Source: Endothia cerciana (lineage: Eukaryota > Ascomycota > Sordariomycetes > Diaporthales > Cryphonectriaceae). From it: 64,000 nucleotides of DNA. A program made the position numbers and the translations under genes. Positions 34,739 to 44,873 of this stretch are shown piece by piece. The DNA is taken from the NCBI GenBank assembly GCA_026119935.1, contig JALRMH010000007.1:983097-1047096 (forward strand), in the 5' to 3' direction. A model generated the notes under the pieces. The model was not told the DNA's origin. It saw nothing but the letters and a program-made list of their open reading frames with translations, and did not search any database. Position 1 is the stretch's first letter. Each line of letters opens with the position of its first letter.

Positions 34739-35905
34739 CTACGCACGTTGAGCGTTCTGATGACCATCCTCGCTCTCGCTCACGACGCTGCCGACCTCAG
34801 TCCAGCTGTGCGCAGGGGTAGCGATACCATCATCATCCTCGCTCATGATATCGTAGTACTTTGAAGACCCGTTCTGTGAGGCAACCTCGTTCGCGACGTC
34901 CACGCCAGACTCGGCGACGGAGGCAGAATCGGTGGGTGTCAGCTGTCCATCACTGATCAGCTCGCCATCTGACGTTTCACTAAGAGGTGCGTTGGGCGTC
35001 ACGGGGAGAGGTGAGTAAAAGTCGAGGCCGGATTGTTGCTGCTGAGCCCAAGCCTGGACAGAGGCGTAAGCGTCATGTGGCTCCTCATCGTGGTCCTGGC
35101 CCGCAGTCATGTACTCGTTCTCGGGCAGCTCGGATGAGGTCTCGGACTGTCCAGCGGACCGCGACTGGCTGAGGGACCCGTGCTCGGAAGCAATGGGCAT
35201 GGGGTCGACGGCTATCAGTTGAGGCATGGACCCAGGGGTCATGGTGCGAGAGGGTAGGGATGCCGGTGCAGGCTGTGGGGTGGCGTTGTAGATATCCTGG
35301 GACATGATCTCATCCTTCTCTGGAGAGATGTGGTCTTCCTCCATTTGTTCGTCGTAGTCGATCCCGTGCTCGTCCGTGAACGGGTTGGCGTACATGGAGG
35401 CGTTCAGGCCGCGAACGCCCTCGGTGACTCGGCGTCGGACTAGGCCATCATCGTTGTGTCGCACGTCGGCGCCGGTGTTGAAAACATAGGACCCCTTCTC
35501 GTCGGCATCCTTGTCCTCGGTCAGGAAATCGTCAAAGCTTGTCAGAGATCCAGAGCTCTTCCGTTTCTCGTTCTCGACAGTCTGCTTCTCCAGCTCCCTG
35601 GACAGCTTCATGGCATTCCAATACATCAGCTCCTCGCGCTGTCTCCGACGAGTCTCGTCATCGGCATCGACCTCGGGTTGAAGGAATCCCTGGGCATCTT
35701 CGGGTCTGTTGAAGAGAGGTTCTCCGTTGGAGCCTTCAGGTATGATTCCGTCACCGAGGGAATGGAGAGCGAGGGCGATGCGGCGTCGCAGATCATTTGC
35801 CATGCGCTGGAGCTCGGGGCTTTCGTAGATGGCGATAGCGGCGGCCACTGCTACCGAGGCGACGATAACGCCGGCTGAGATGGCGGCGTTGTTAATAGGA
35901 GGCAT
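34739..35905 (-). CDS. Uncharacterised ascomycete protein with N-terminal membrane anchor
   Basis: A single-exon frame of 388 aa starting MPPINNAAISAGVIVASV; an in-frame Met lies 20 codons upstream at 35965, but the downstream start gives a better anchor. Residues of about 8-27 are a hydrophobic, Ala/Val-rich helix, followed by YESPELQRMANDLRRRIALAL, an amphipathic basic helix. A charged helical stretch with RRRQREELMYWNAMKLSRELEK lies at about 75-110. The rest is acidic, Ser/Pro-rich and probably disordered, facing the cytosol if the anchor is a signal-anchor. I recall similar hypothetical proteins in other filamentous fungi but know of no function. A role as an organelle-membrane adaptor would be speculation. 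Confidence 0.75.
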   Translation of the reverse strand: MPPINNAAISAGVIVASVAVAAAIAIYESPELQRMANDLRRRIALALHSLGDGIIPEGSNGEPLFNRPEDAQGFLQPEVDADDETRRRQREELMYWNAMKLSRELEKQTVENEKRKSSGSLTSFDDFLTEDKDADEKGSYVFNTGADVRHNDDGLVRRRVTEGVRGLNASMYANPFTDEHGIDYDEQMEEDHISPEKDEIMSQDIYNATPQPAPASLPSRTMTPGSMPQLIAVDPMPIASEHGSLSQSRSAGQSETSSELPENEYMTAGQDHDEEPHDAYASVQAWAQQQQSGLDFYSPLPVTPNAPLSETSDGELISDGQLTPTDSASVAESGVDVANEVASQNGSSKYYDIMSEDDDGIATPAHSWTEVGSVVSESEDGHQNAQRA

Positions 35906-36041
35906 CTCCACAAAGACTCGAGGAGATGGAGGCAGAGGGAGGGTTGGAGGGGCGACTGGGTGCAAGTGAAGTCGTGAGATTGAGGCGTGCAGGGTTGAAG
36001 GTCAAGAGGGTAAAGGTAACGCAAGGAGTTTGCGCGCAGGC

Positions 36042-36063
36042 AAAAAAAAAAAAAAAAAAAAAA
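36042..36063. repeat. Poly(A) run
   Basis: An uninterrupted run of 22 A lies about 140 bases 5' of the start codon of the minus-strand membrane-anchored protein gene, so it is a T run in that gene's leader or promoter. Confidence 0.8.
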
Positions 36064-36380
36064 GGAAAGAAAGAAATATCGTCCAGAGAATAACAAAATG
36101 CTCTCGAGATCAATGGTGGTGGGGTGGAGGATGCTTGTGTTTGTAGGAAGGGCGAGGTGCTTGGTCAGGAGTTGGTTGGTTGCGTGGTTGTCGCCACCAA
36201 GGACACAGGAGTGGCCAAAGCAGCCTCGGCCTCCGCACTGTCTGTCTGGTAAGGCAGGCAAGATGATTCATACAACACCTTGACTTCCGACTCACTCGAG
36301 CCCCCGCCATGATCAACAAATGCTTAGATTTGCGGGAATCAGCAGATCAAATGTTGAACAGGCCAGCTGCCAGGTTGACC

Positions 36381-36422
36381 AGCACAGCACAGCACGGCAC
36401 GGCACGGCACGGCACAGCACGC
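36381..36422. repeat. GCACA/GCACG pentamer repeat
   Basis: Eight or so consecutive five-base units alternate between AGCAC and GGCAC. Confidence 0.8.
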
Positions 36423-37173
36423 GCACAGAGACACGCACAGGATCGAAGACGCAGGCATTGACAGTCATCTCATACACACCTTTGGCGGCTACCGCAACAG
36501 GCATCGTGTGAAATGCGGGAGTCCCTGGATTAGTTGTGAGGCCGGATCAGAGAGGTATCGTGATGTTTGAGAGGCCCTCTGCCAGGGCTATCTCCCTGGA
36601 GATTGATGGGCAACTCGCTCGTGAAGAGGAAGGTTGGAGGGGCTGAGGGGAAGGATGAGGATGTTAACGAAAGGATCAAGGAGGGAGAGGTCCGGAGTTA
36701 ATCAAGGCTCCCTCCATTTCCATGACCACCACATGGGGACTTGCCTTATGCGTTCGGCGGAGCAGTGCCCCTCTCTCCGATAAGAGATAAGGGGGTACCT
36801 GAACCAGCACACACCTCAGCTTTGTCTACAAGTATACCTCTGCCTCGCCCTTTCGCCTACTACTGAGTACGTACGTAACTCCAGTGGCTGCAGAGTCAGC
36901 CTCGGGGGAACTTGATTTACAACCCCTTACGAACGCCCATTCTCCATCTTCACCACTAACCGTATAAGTGCATCCGCTCCTCTCACCCAGCGGCAATAAA
37001 AAAATTTATTAAAATAAATAAAATAAAAAATCTACGTCGTTTTCAAGATGCGGGACCTACTGGGACTGAGACATTGCTTTCATTGTCTGGGATCAACCGT
37101 CCCACTGACGGTCGTGGAGGGCCTCTGGTGGGTTTTTTGGTTTTTTTTTGTCGTCTGCATTCAAGTCGTAGTC

Positions 37174-37177
<4 letters not shown>

Positions 37178-37219
<42 letters not shown>
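37178..37219. repeat. CT dinucleotide microsatellite
   Basis: About 20 uninterrupted CT units, preceded by a T run around 37137-37149. Confidence 0.85.
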
Positions 37220-37226
<7 letters not shown>

Positions 37227-38845
37227 CCTTTTCTGGGGAGAGGGGGGTAACTCAAGGGACGAACCATGGATTATTTTGCCGTCCTGCCAACATGAGTAGT
37301 CATCTAGAATAGACCATTAGAGTAGATTTTATCTGAGGACGCTGTTGCTATTATCCTAGATCCATGTTAGCCAGACTCTACATAGGACACCGAAGTCCCT
37401 GGGGCAGGAGATCATCCGTCAGAACAGGAAGAGTGTAGCTGTGAAATGGCGGTTTCCCATCACTACCAACATCCTAATCGAAGCGATGCATGAGCTGAAC
37501 ATGCAAACTTGACACTAACGTCAGCAGTGAAGTGCACGACCTGCGGACAGGCGTCAGATTGCTTATAGAAGCTCTAATAAGAGCAGCCTGGTGAGTACAC
37601 AACTCCCTTTTACCTTCCTAATTCCATCTTCTGCCTTCGGTCCGGGATGTTTGCAATACCGAATCGTCAAAGCCCTCAGCTGACTCTATATCGCAAGTCT
37701 CATACTCACCTATTCATGATGACTGACAGAAATCAATATGGGCAGACTTCTTTCCCAAGCACATCATTCAGATTCTCGAACAGCGCGAGAGGAATGTCTT
37801 GCGTATTTTCAATACGTCTCTGGGATGGGGAAATCTAGTGGCAGATCGAGCTCGCCCCCGACATGAAGCACTCACCCGAGCGCGCTAGGGTGGAGAATTC
37901 TCATTTTACTTGGAAAGTGGACAATCTGCCTATGAGAGCAGTAGCGATACGATGTTTCTGTTGAACTACGGCATGGCAAGTCATTGGCACTGTCACTTTG
38001 CTGAAATGAAATGCTTGACCAAGGATATATGTGGGCCCTTTGTACACGGAGTCAAAGCAGGCCTCGAGAAGGTCTCAGACGCAAAGCCGAATCAGCACTG
38101 GTTTGAGGGGCCAGGTCTGTCACTGGTTGGGCCATCAGCGTTACGATTGACCCTGGAGAAAAGGATTGACCACGAGATCAGGGAAACGTGGGCCATTTGG
38201 CTGGCGGACAGTACGCGACGGAGTTCGGTTTCCATCACGAAGCACGCCACGATCGAGCTTTTCATGAGGAAGAAGACCGCCATCGACTCGATAGCCTCTT
38301 GGGATATCGAGGTGGCTCTTTCACGCGATTCTTGCGTTGGCCTGGACGGACATCAAGATTTAACCGAATGCCCAGGGGTCAAAGCAGGAGGACCAGGGCT
38401 AGAGTGAGGACCTGGATGAAAGAAGATTGTCCTCCATGAGAATCGTCTGAAAAGAAGCGTACGTCAAAGATGCCTCATCTGAACATGCAGTCATACATTT
38501 CGAAAGGGTGCCCCAGAACAACAATGCCAGTAGCGTTTGACCTCCTCGGCCGAGGACCTGTGAGACTTGACTCAGCACTGATAATGCGTTTCAAATATCT
38601 GGAAACCCCACAATATCCCATATCACATCCATTATTTTCGCCTGGCTAAAAGATACTGATCCGAATATTAAGTTGACTTGAAAGACGTTAGAGGTAGCCT
38701 AGGAGTTGTAGTCGCTAGAGGAGAGGCTAAAAGTACTGCCCAGCTGGCATACGGTGATCAATCTTGGAAAAGAGAATGGGGAGTAATTGCCGCGGTTATG
38801 ATAATGTACAAAAGACTAAGACATCCTTCCCGCGGTCAATGTCCT

Positions 38846-39174
38846 CCTCCTCCCAGTGGGATTCTCAGTGGGCTCCCACTAGGAATCATAACTCTCCCAT
38901 CCACGGTGATCTCGTCAGCTACTTTCGCCGCAACTACTATCATCATGTCCTCAGAATCAGCATCCGAGCTGAGCAAGCAGGGTGACGACGCCACATCTAA
39001 TCCTCCCTTCCCTCCCTTCGAGCACTCCTCCGCCGGGCATGCCTCCTCCGGAACATTCACTTTGCCTGGATTCACGTCAGGCGCCCTCACGGTGACTTCT
39101 ACTACTATCACCTGCTGGCCACCGCCGCCTCCTTCTGGTGCTCCCAAGCCTGCTTGGGATGGTGCGAGCGCATG
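38846..39174 (+). other. Unassigned Thr/Ser/Pro-rich open frame with internal repeat
   Basis: Within a longer open frame (38678-39175), the last ~110 codons contain two related segments: GIITLPSTVISSATFAATTI and GTFTLPGFTSGALTVTSTTI, each near a run of prolines. This pattern is unlike random sequence and recalls cell-wall or secreted Thr-rich proteins. There is no signal peptide and no clear start, so it may be one exon of a larger gene or a decayed gene. Confidence 0.25.
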
Positions 39175-40012
39175 ACTGAGGCAGCCTGGACAGGCGGATG
39201 TTCTTCAGCGCGTACGCAGGTGGCGGTGGAGGGAAGATACGGCACGGAATAGCGAATAGGATGCAAATACGGGCACACGGTGAATAGGCCAACCCACAGA
39301 GCCAGAGGCTGAGTATGGATACGATGAAGATATGGATGAGGACGCTTCCGCTCCACATTTCCTCACCGCCAGGGAGAGTTCAGCCACTAGTCTTCACCAC
39401 TCCCGCGCAGGTCCGTGCCGCGATGCTGGTACCCTTCGGTGGATGGAGGCGGCGGCCTGCGAGAAGAAAGAGCACCAAGGGGGCAAGGGGGCATCGACGA
39501 GGATGGCGGAGTGCTCTTGGAAATATGCGCATCAATGTCCTCGAGGGCGATATGTGCACGCACAGCCGAAGGTCCCTGGGAGAGCACGCTCTGTGAGAGA
39601 CATACATCATGGGCGTCGATTGCGTTGTCCTTCCCTGATCACCACTGACACCAACTGGCCGCAGGGAGAATGGAAAGAAAGCGACCACCGACTGAGGTGC
39701 AAAAGACTGGACGCGGTACCTGCACTTTTGCAGAAAGTCCCCCTGCCACTCTTATGTGGATCTGGAGGCCCAGGGTCTCTTTGCGGGAGGAGGGCGAGCT
39801 GGTTTGTGGTCTTCTTTCTTTGGTGGCGGGGAAACGGTGCAGTAATACCGCCTAGACTATTGGGAAGGGGTCGCGGTTAGGGATGAAGATGATCAGCAAT
39901 TCTGGTAATGGACTCTCGGAAGACCTTGCGATCAATAACGACTGTTTGTGTTCCTATTAACCTTTTATTATGCACACTATATCCAGGTAAAACAAAACAT
40001 CTTCCTTGCCGT

Positions 40013-41719
40013 CTACTCCGGGATCCTCGACCACCGCCCGTCTAACCCTCTTTCAACTAGTTCGACATCCGACGCCCCGTCCCCTGTCCGAGGCGAGAAG
40101 CTCACCGTGGAGATGAGGCTCTTCTGGATTCCGCCAGAGAGCTCGCGTTTCTTCTGCCGGGATCCATCAAACGCATGCGGGTACGAATTCGGAGTTGGCG
40201 CGGAGGGTGCTGCGCTGCTGCCGAAGCAGCTCGGGAAGACCGTCCGGAGCAGCGAGCGCATCGCCGGTAGGCAACAGCAGATGATGCTAACGAAGGCCTC
40301 GAGGACGCTCCAGTATGCGGTCGGAACATTGTCGTCTGAAAAATCAGGGGTCAGTAGGAGTGTTGTAAAACATGTGTGGCTGGGTGTGACCAGACAGAGA
40401 ACACTCACAGGTCGCGTTTGTTGTGGTGGCGAACTGAACCAGTGCTGTGAGCCGGACGATACTGACGATAGTAATACTGTGGTACGCAATGTGTGAGCAT
40501 GTCTGTGCGAGAACTTGCAGGAAGGAACCCTCGAGCGTACAATAACCCAACGCAGAACATGATTAGCAGCATGATTCTCTTCCGGCGGCCCATGTTCAGC
40601 TTCCAAATCTGCCCCAAGGGCAAGGCCATAATGAAAATGTCGAGGACAATATTGATGACAGCATGTGCCCAGGCAAAAGCATTGAAGTTCGCACAAGTCC
40701 CTGGGGTCTCTCCCGTCCAGCCGGTCCAGGTGTAGCTGACCGGTGAGCAGTGGAAGATTGTGGCGAGGCAAAAGGTTGGGATATAAGCCACACAAACGCC
40801 GATGGTAACCCAACATATTTTTCGAAACCCCTGGGCCGGGAACACTCTGAGGTAGAACCCGAGGATGCCTATCTTAGTGAAGCCCAGTGCTGCCATGTAG
40901 AAGATCTCGGTGAGCCAGGTGTACTGCTACGGGGTCAGCACTCTACCCATGAAGTTTAGAAGCATTGACTGGCAGTTACCATGACAATAGTCGTGACGCT
41001 GCCGGAGGGGATGGTCCAGATGTCCTTGCCGAATCCCAAAGCAGACACTGCAGCCTTGTCAGCATATTCTCTGGACCATGGGGTTCACCCCCTGGGTCTT
41101 CTGTGCGTACTTGGGAACTCGAGCCCGCCCATCACAATAGCACAAAGCTGAATGTATATGTCAGCTGTTGTATTCATGAGGATGACCATCATTATCTTAC
41201 GAGGCCTAAAATTACGGCCACGTTGGACCAGTGGAGCAGGGTTTGCCGGGCGAGGCTATCCGCGAGCCTCATAACGACTGCAATTATTGCAAAGGCCATC
41301 GAAGTACCGCATATGATAGGTGTAATTATCGTGATGTCTCGGACCGGGTCGTCGCAAAGCGTGGAAGTCACATTTTTCGCCGCTGCTGCGATCAGTATTT
41401 ACGCCTCAAACTTTCTTGCGCGCGGCCGCGGGACGGAGGTAGACCCACTGAGAGACTCCAATATGGTACAACTTTCCAGCGTACATGTCGAAACGTTCGC
41501 AAGAAGGACCGAGTCGGCGCAGATACACGCGTAGTCTGTCGCGGCACAGGACGATGAGGCGAGGTAGGTGACCAAGCAGTCGCTCTGCGAAGGCAAGTGT
41601 CAGTGCACAAGGCTCCGACCACAGGGGTTGGGACTGCTTACCGCGCATGAAGGCATAGATTCTGCCACGGAGAGGCTTGCCATCCCGAAGAGGGATATTG
41701 TCGTGATCAAGAACTTCAT
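40013..41719 (-). CDS. CFEM-domain seven-transmembrane (PTH11-like/rhodopsin-like) protein
   Basis: Eight short exons join in frame into 426 aa: 41719-41642, 41584-41449, 41385-41201, 41147-41111, 41047-40980, 40926-40541, 40476-40409, 40335-40013. Introns are 53-73 nt. A signal peptide (MKFLITTISLFGMASLSVA) leads into an extracellular CFEM domain at about residues 20-95 with eight cysteines (PSCA, SDC, SSC, DYACIC, STC, ESC, STLC). Hydrophobic helices follow, from ITIITPIICGTSMAFAIIAVV to FVSIICCCLPAM, matching the fungal rhodopsin-like membrane domain. The cytosolic tail is Ser-rich. This is the architecture of the Pth11 class of surface receptors, which in some plant pathogens sense host surfaces. 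The ligand here is unknown. It is divergent from a cytochrome P450 gene. Confidence 0.85.
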
Positions 41720-43125
41720 GTTGTCTTGATATCCGCCTATCGAACGACACTCACACGTCCAGCTTCGAAGAAGAGTAAAGAGATTATAAGTCGGAGGTAA
41801 TGGTCCTCGTTCACCATGGGGATACGACCCCACCGGAACCCCCGTTCCTGGGGCCCTTCATAAAGGCTCTGTGCATTGTTGCAGATTCAGTGGAGCTTGG
41901 GAGATCCCACCATCTCCTTACTTTTCCGGGGTAGAGACGCGACCACCGTAACAGTATAGCATATGCCATATAAGACTGCCAATAGCTGGCTGGCGATCTT
42001 GTAAATAATAAGGCTTCGTTCGCGAATGCGTGCCCAATTCAGGGATAAAATTTGGCGCGTACAACGCTGACCTGTGAACTGTGCTGACGGAAGAACTGGA
42101 ACATGGCCCCCAACGGCCAGCTGGGGATCTATCTGCGTTTTGACTGCAGGATTTACCGAAACCCCGAAGGTCGTATTCCATGGAATAGACTCCTGCACGT
42201 CCTCGGGGAAGCAAACCTTGAAGAGGTTTGACAAGGCAACCTGCCAGTGTTGATATTTAGGTGTCGGTGTGATCAAGACTAGGCGAAACTTGACCGACGA
42301 GGTAGCTAGTCAACTAGGTTAATCACTCTTGGACTTGGCGACTAAGCGCTATGATCAGGACCATTAAGTCAAGTTCACCGGCGTGATCAAGACTAGACTG
42401 ACTACCTGACTAACCTAGTCAGAGTAATTCAGTCACCGGCCCAGGTCACAAATTTGCAACCTGCTGTATTGCAAGGCTGGTGGGATTATTAAGGGGAAGT
42501 CCATCGTCCAAGCCAATGGGATCGTCTGCCGGGCCTGCTGTATCTACCACAGTAGAGAAACTCGTATGATATGTACCATAGCATGTTGCATCGATCCACA
42601 GGTTGCTGAGCCATGCCAGTGCGGGATATACTACGTAACTGCTGAGGTGAGATGAAATGGTATCATCACCCAGACATCTGGACCAGACAGGCCGGCCAAT
42701 GGACGGGCTACTTACCGCAGCATGTGCCGGAAGAGCGATTCCTGGGTCGCCTAGTTCAGCTTATGCGCATCGCCACTGCAAGACGCTCGTTGGCGACGCA
42801 GCCTGAAGATGAACAACTGGTGCCTGTACGGATTGACAGTCTGTTTCCTGGCCCTCATGGGGGGGCCATCAAACGCAAGTGGGCTCAGGTCCACATGGAA
42901 AGGCGCCCGGGGGGGGGGGGGCCACCCAACAGACCCCACCGTACCCCGTATCCCAACAGGAGGGTCCGGGTGCAGGATCAGATGCATATGGAGGGTGTCT
43001 ACTACGTAGGTAGTATTTAGCTTTTGTATATCAGCTGCTCGGTCGCACACTGTATCATTCCCAGACGTGCATGTTGCGTGGTTCCGGACATATTGGTCCG
43101 CTGCAGATCGTTCTCGTGCTTTAAC
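41720..43125. promoter_or_regulatory. Shared 5' region of the CFEM receptor and P450 genes
   Basis: About 1.4 kb lies between the two start codons. It contains a cluster of direct and inverted repeats at 42265-42420. Short open frames (41887-42276 minus, 42652-43020 plus) show no known domain. Confidence 0.4.
42265..42420. repeat. Small direct/inverted repeat cluster
   Basis: CGGYGTGATCAAGACTAG occurs twice in direct orientation (42265-42282 and 42379-42396, one mismatch). AACTAGGTTAATCA (42312-42325) has an imperfect inverted partner at 42407-42420 (reads GACTAGGTTAGTCA on the other strand). ACTTGAC at about 42288 faces GTCAAGT at about 42368. It could be a decayed miniature element or regulatory palindromes. 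Confidence 0.5.
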
Positions 43126-44873
43126 ATGGGATTACTATCAACAGCCAGTCTGGGCTCGCCCATGCTGCTGCCCGTCTTTGCCCTGGGTGCGTACTTGGTG
43201 GGATGGATCGTTTACGCTCGTTTCTTCCATCCACTGGCCAATATCCCGGGGCCGTGGTTGGCCTCGGTCAGCCGGCTGTGGTACATGGCCCAGATATACA
43301 GAGGTGATATGGAGAAGACCCAGAGGTGGGAGATGCCCGCCGTGTCGTGAGCACGAACCTGATGCTGACGATGCCTATGAAGACGGCTTCATGCGCAATA
43401 CGGCCCGCTATTGAGGATTGCGCCCAATGAGGTGGCAGTCGCGGATCCCGGCGCCATCAAGCTGATTTACAGAAATCAAGGCGGTTTGGACAAGACAGAC
43501 TTTTATCCTGTCTGGAACAGTCAGGTGCGTTTCTCGCCTCTGATATGGAGTTAAGAGACAACAGTTACAGTCGACTGACGCCTGAGAACAGAACTTCAGC
43601 AAACACAAAGAGTGAGTGTGTGTCAGTCACAATATGGCTTTGGTGATATCATGTGGTCCCCCCTCTACAAGACTCTCCCGCTGAAGATGGTTGCAACAGC
43701 ATGTTCACCGGTGTCAGTGACAAAGCTCACGGCGAGCGCCGGCGGATCATTAGCCACGTATACTCTCTCTCGAACGTCTTGAGGTCAGAGGGGTACGTAG
43801 ACAAGTGCTCCGAGTCATTCCTTCGCAGGCTGCGAGAACATGCCGACAAAGCGGAAGCGGTCATCGACCTAGGCAAGTGGCTGCAGATGTACGCATACGA
43901 TGTCATTGGCGAGCTGTACTTCGGGAAAGCGTTCGGCTTCCTCGAGAACAGCCACGACCACGGCGGGTGGATGCACTCATTGGACCTGTTGATGCCATTC
44001 CTGTGCATGTGTGCGGTAGCGCCGACATTTCTCCGACCGCTCATTCTCGCTTCGTCGCTCGTCGTGCCCGGATCCTTCAAGGCCCTAAAGGCAGTCGAAA
44101 ACATCGGCACTGCTGCCAGGGCGTGTGTAGCCAAGAGGTTCGACCAAGGCCCTCAACTCGAGGCTGAGGAGAAACGCACCGACATCTTGCAGCAGCTGTA
44201 CGACATCCACCTGGAGAAAGGCTTCAAGGTCGACTTCAACATGGGCGATATCGAGCAGGAAGCTTACGTCGCACTCTTCGCTGGCGCCGATACCACCTCG
44301 ATAGGCTTCAAATCCGTCTTCTACCACCTCCTGAAGAACCCCCAGGTCTACAAGGAGGTTCAAGAAGAGATCGACAACGCCGTCGCGGCAGGCCAAGTCA
44401 GCTCGCCCGTCAAGTACTCCGAGGCCATCAAACTACCGCTGCTGTGCGCATCTCTCAAGGAGGCTCTTCGTGTTCACCCAGGTGTCCAGTTGACAATGGG
44501 TCGTATCGTCCCGGCGGAGGGCATGGAGCTGTGCGGCACGTACATCCCCGGTGGTTACTGGGTTGGTATGAATCCGGCTGTCGTCCATTTTGACAAGTCG
44601 GTCTTCGGACAAGACGCAGACCAATTTCGACCGGCGAGATGGCTGGAGCCTGACGCGGTCAACATGGACAAGCACATGCTAGCCTTTGGCACCGGGACGA
44701 GGGGCTGCATTGGGAAGAACATATCTCTGTGCGAGCTGCACAAGCTGGTCCCCGAAGTGTTGAGGCACTTTGATGTCGAGTTGACGGACAATAGCAGCAC
44801 GTGGAAGACGAAGGACCTATGGTTCTGTCAGCAGGATATGGGGCTCGTGCGCCTGAGGCAGCGGGACTTGTAG
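43126..44873 (+). CDS. Cytochrome P450 monooxygenase
   Basis: Four exons join into 511 aa: 43126-43325, 43383-43524, 43592-43611 (only 20 nt) and 43700-44873. The junctions restore the family pattern: DMEKTQR-RLHAQYGPLLRIAPNEV, then VWNSQ-NFSKHK-DMFTGVSDKAHGERRR. An N-terminal membrane anchor (LLPVFALGAYLVGWIVYARFF) precedes the proline hinge IPGPWLA. The I-helix AGADTTS is at residues 315-321, the ExxR motif (KEALR) at 375-378, and the haem-binding FGTGTRGCIG has its ligand Cys at about 457. It is therefore a microsomal class II P450 with all key residues intact, of the pisatin-demethylase-like fungal group by overall look. Its substrate cannot be told. No reductase, PKS or NRPS lies nearby, so it is not in an obvious metabolite cluster. 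Confidence 0.88.

Larger units (their letters stand above)
35906..40012. other. 4.1-kb stretch without a confident gene
   Basis: The left end is the 5' region of the membrane-anchored protein gene. Simple repeats occur at 36042-36063 (A run), 36381-36422 (GCACA/GCACG units), 36995-37031 (AT-rich) and 37178-37219 (CT run). Open frames at 37910-38407 and 38678-39175 (plus) are unassigned. The second encodes Thr/Ser/Pro-rich sequence with an internal repeat. Confidence 0.35.

Noticed and set aside
37910..38407. 165-codon plus-strand frame
   Set aside because: No recognisable domain, and the overlapping frames are equally open; not enough to call a gene.
43653..43699. Possible frameshift in the C run of the P450 (frame change after GDIMW-like sequence)
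   Set aside because: Treating 43612-43699 as an intron gives the family-consistent junction SKHK-DMFTG without any frameshift.
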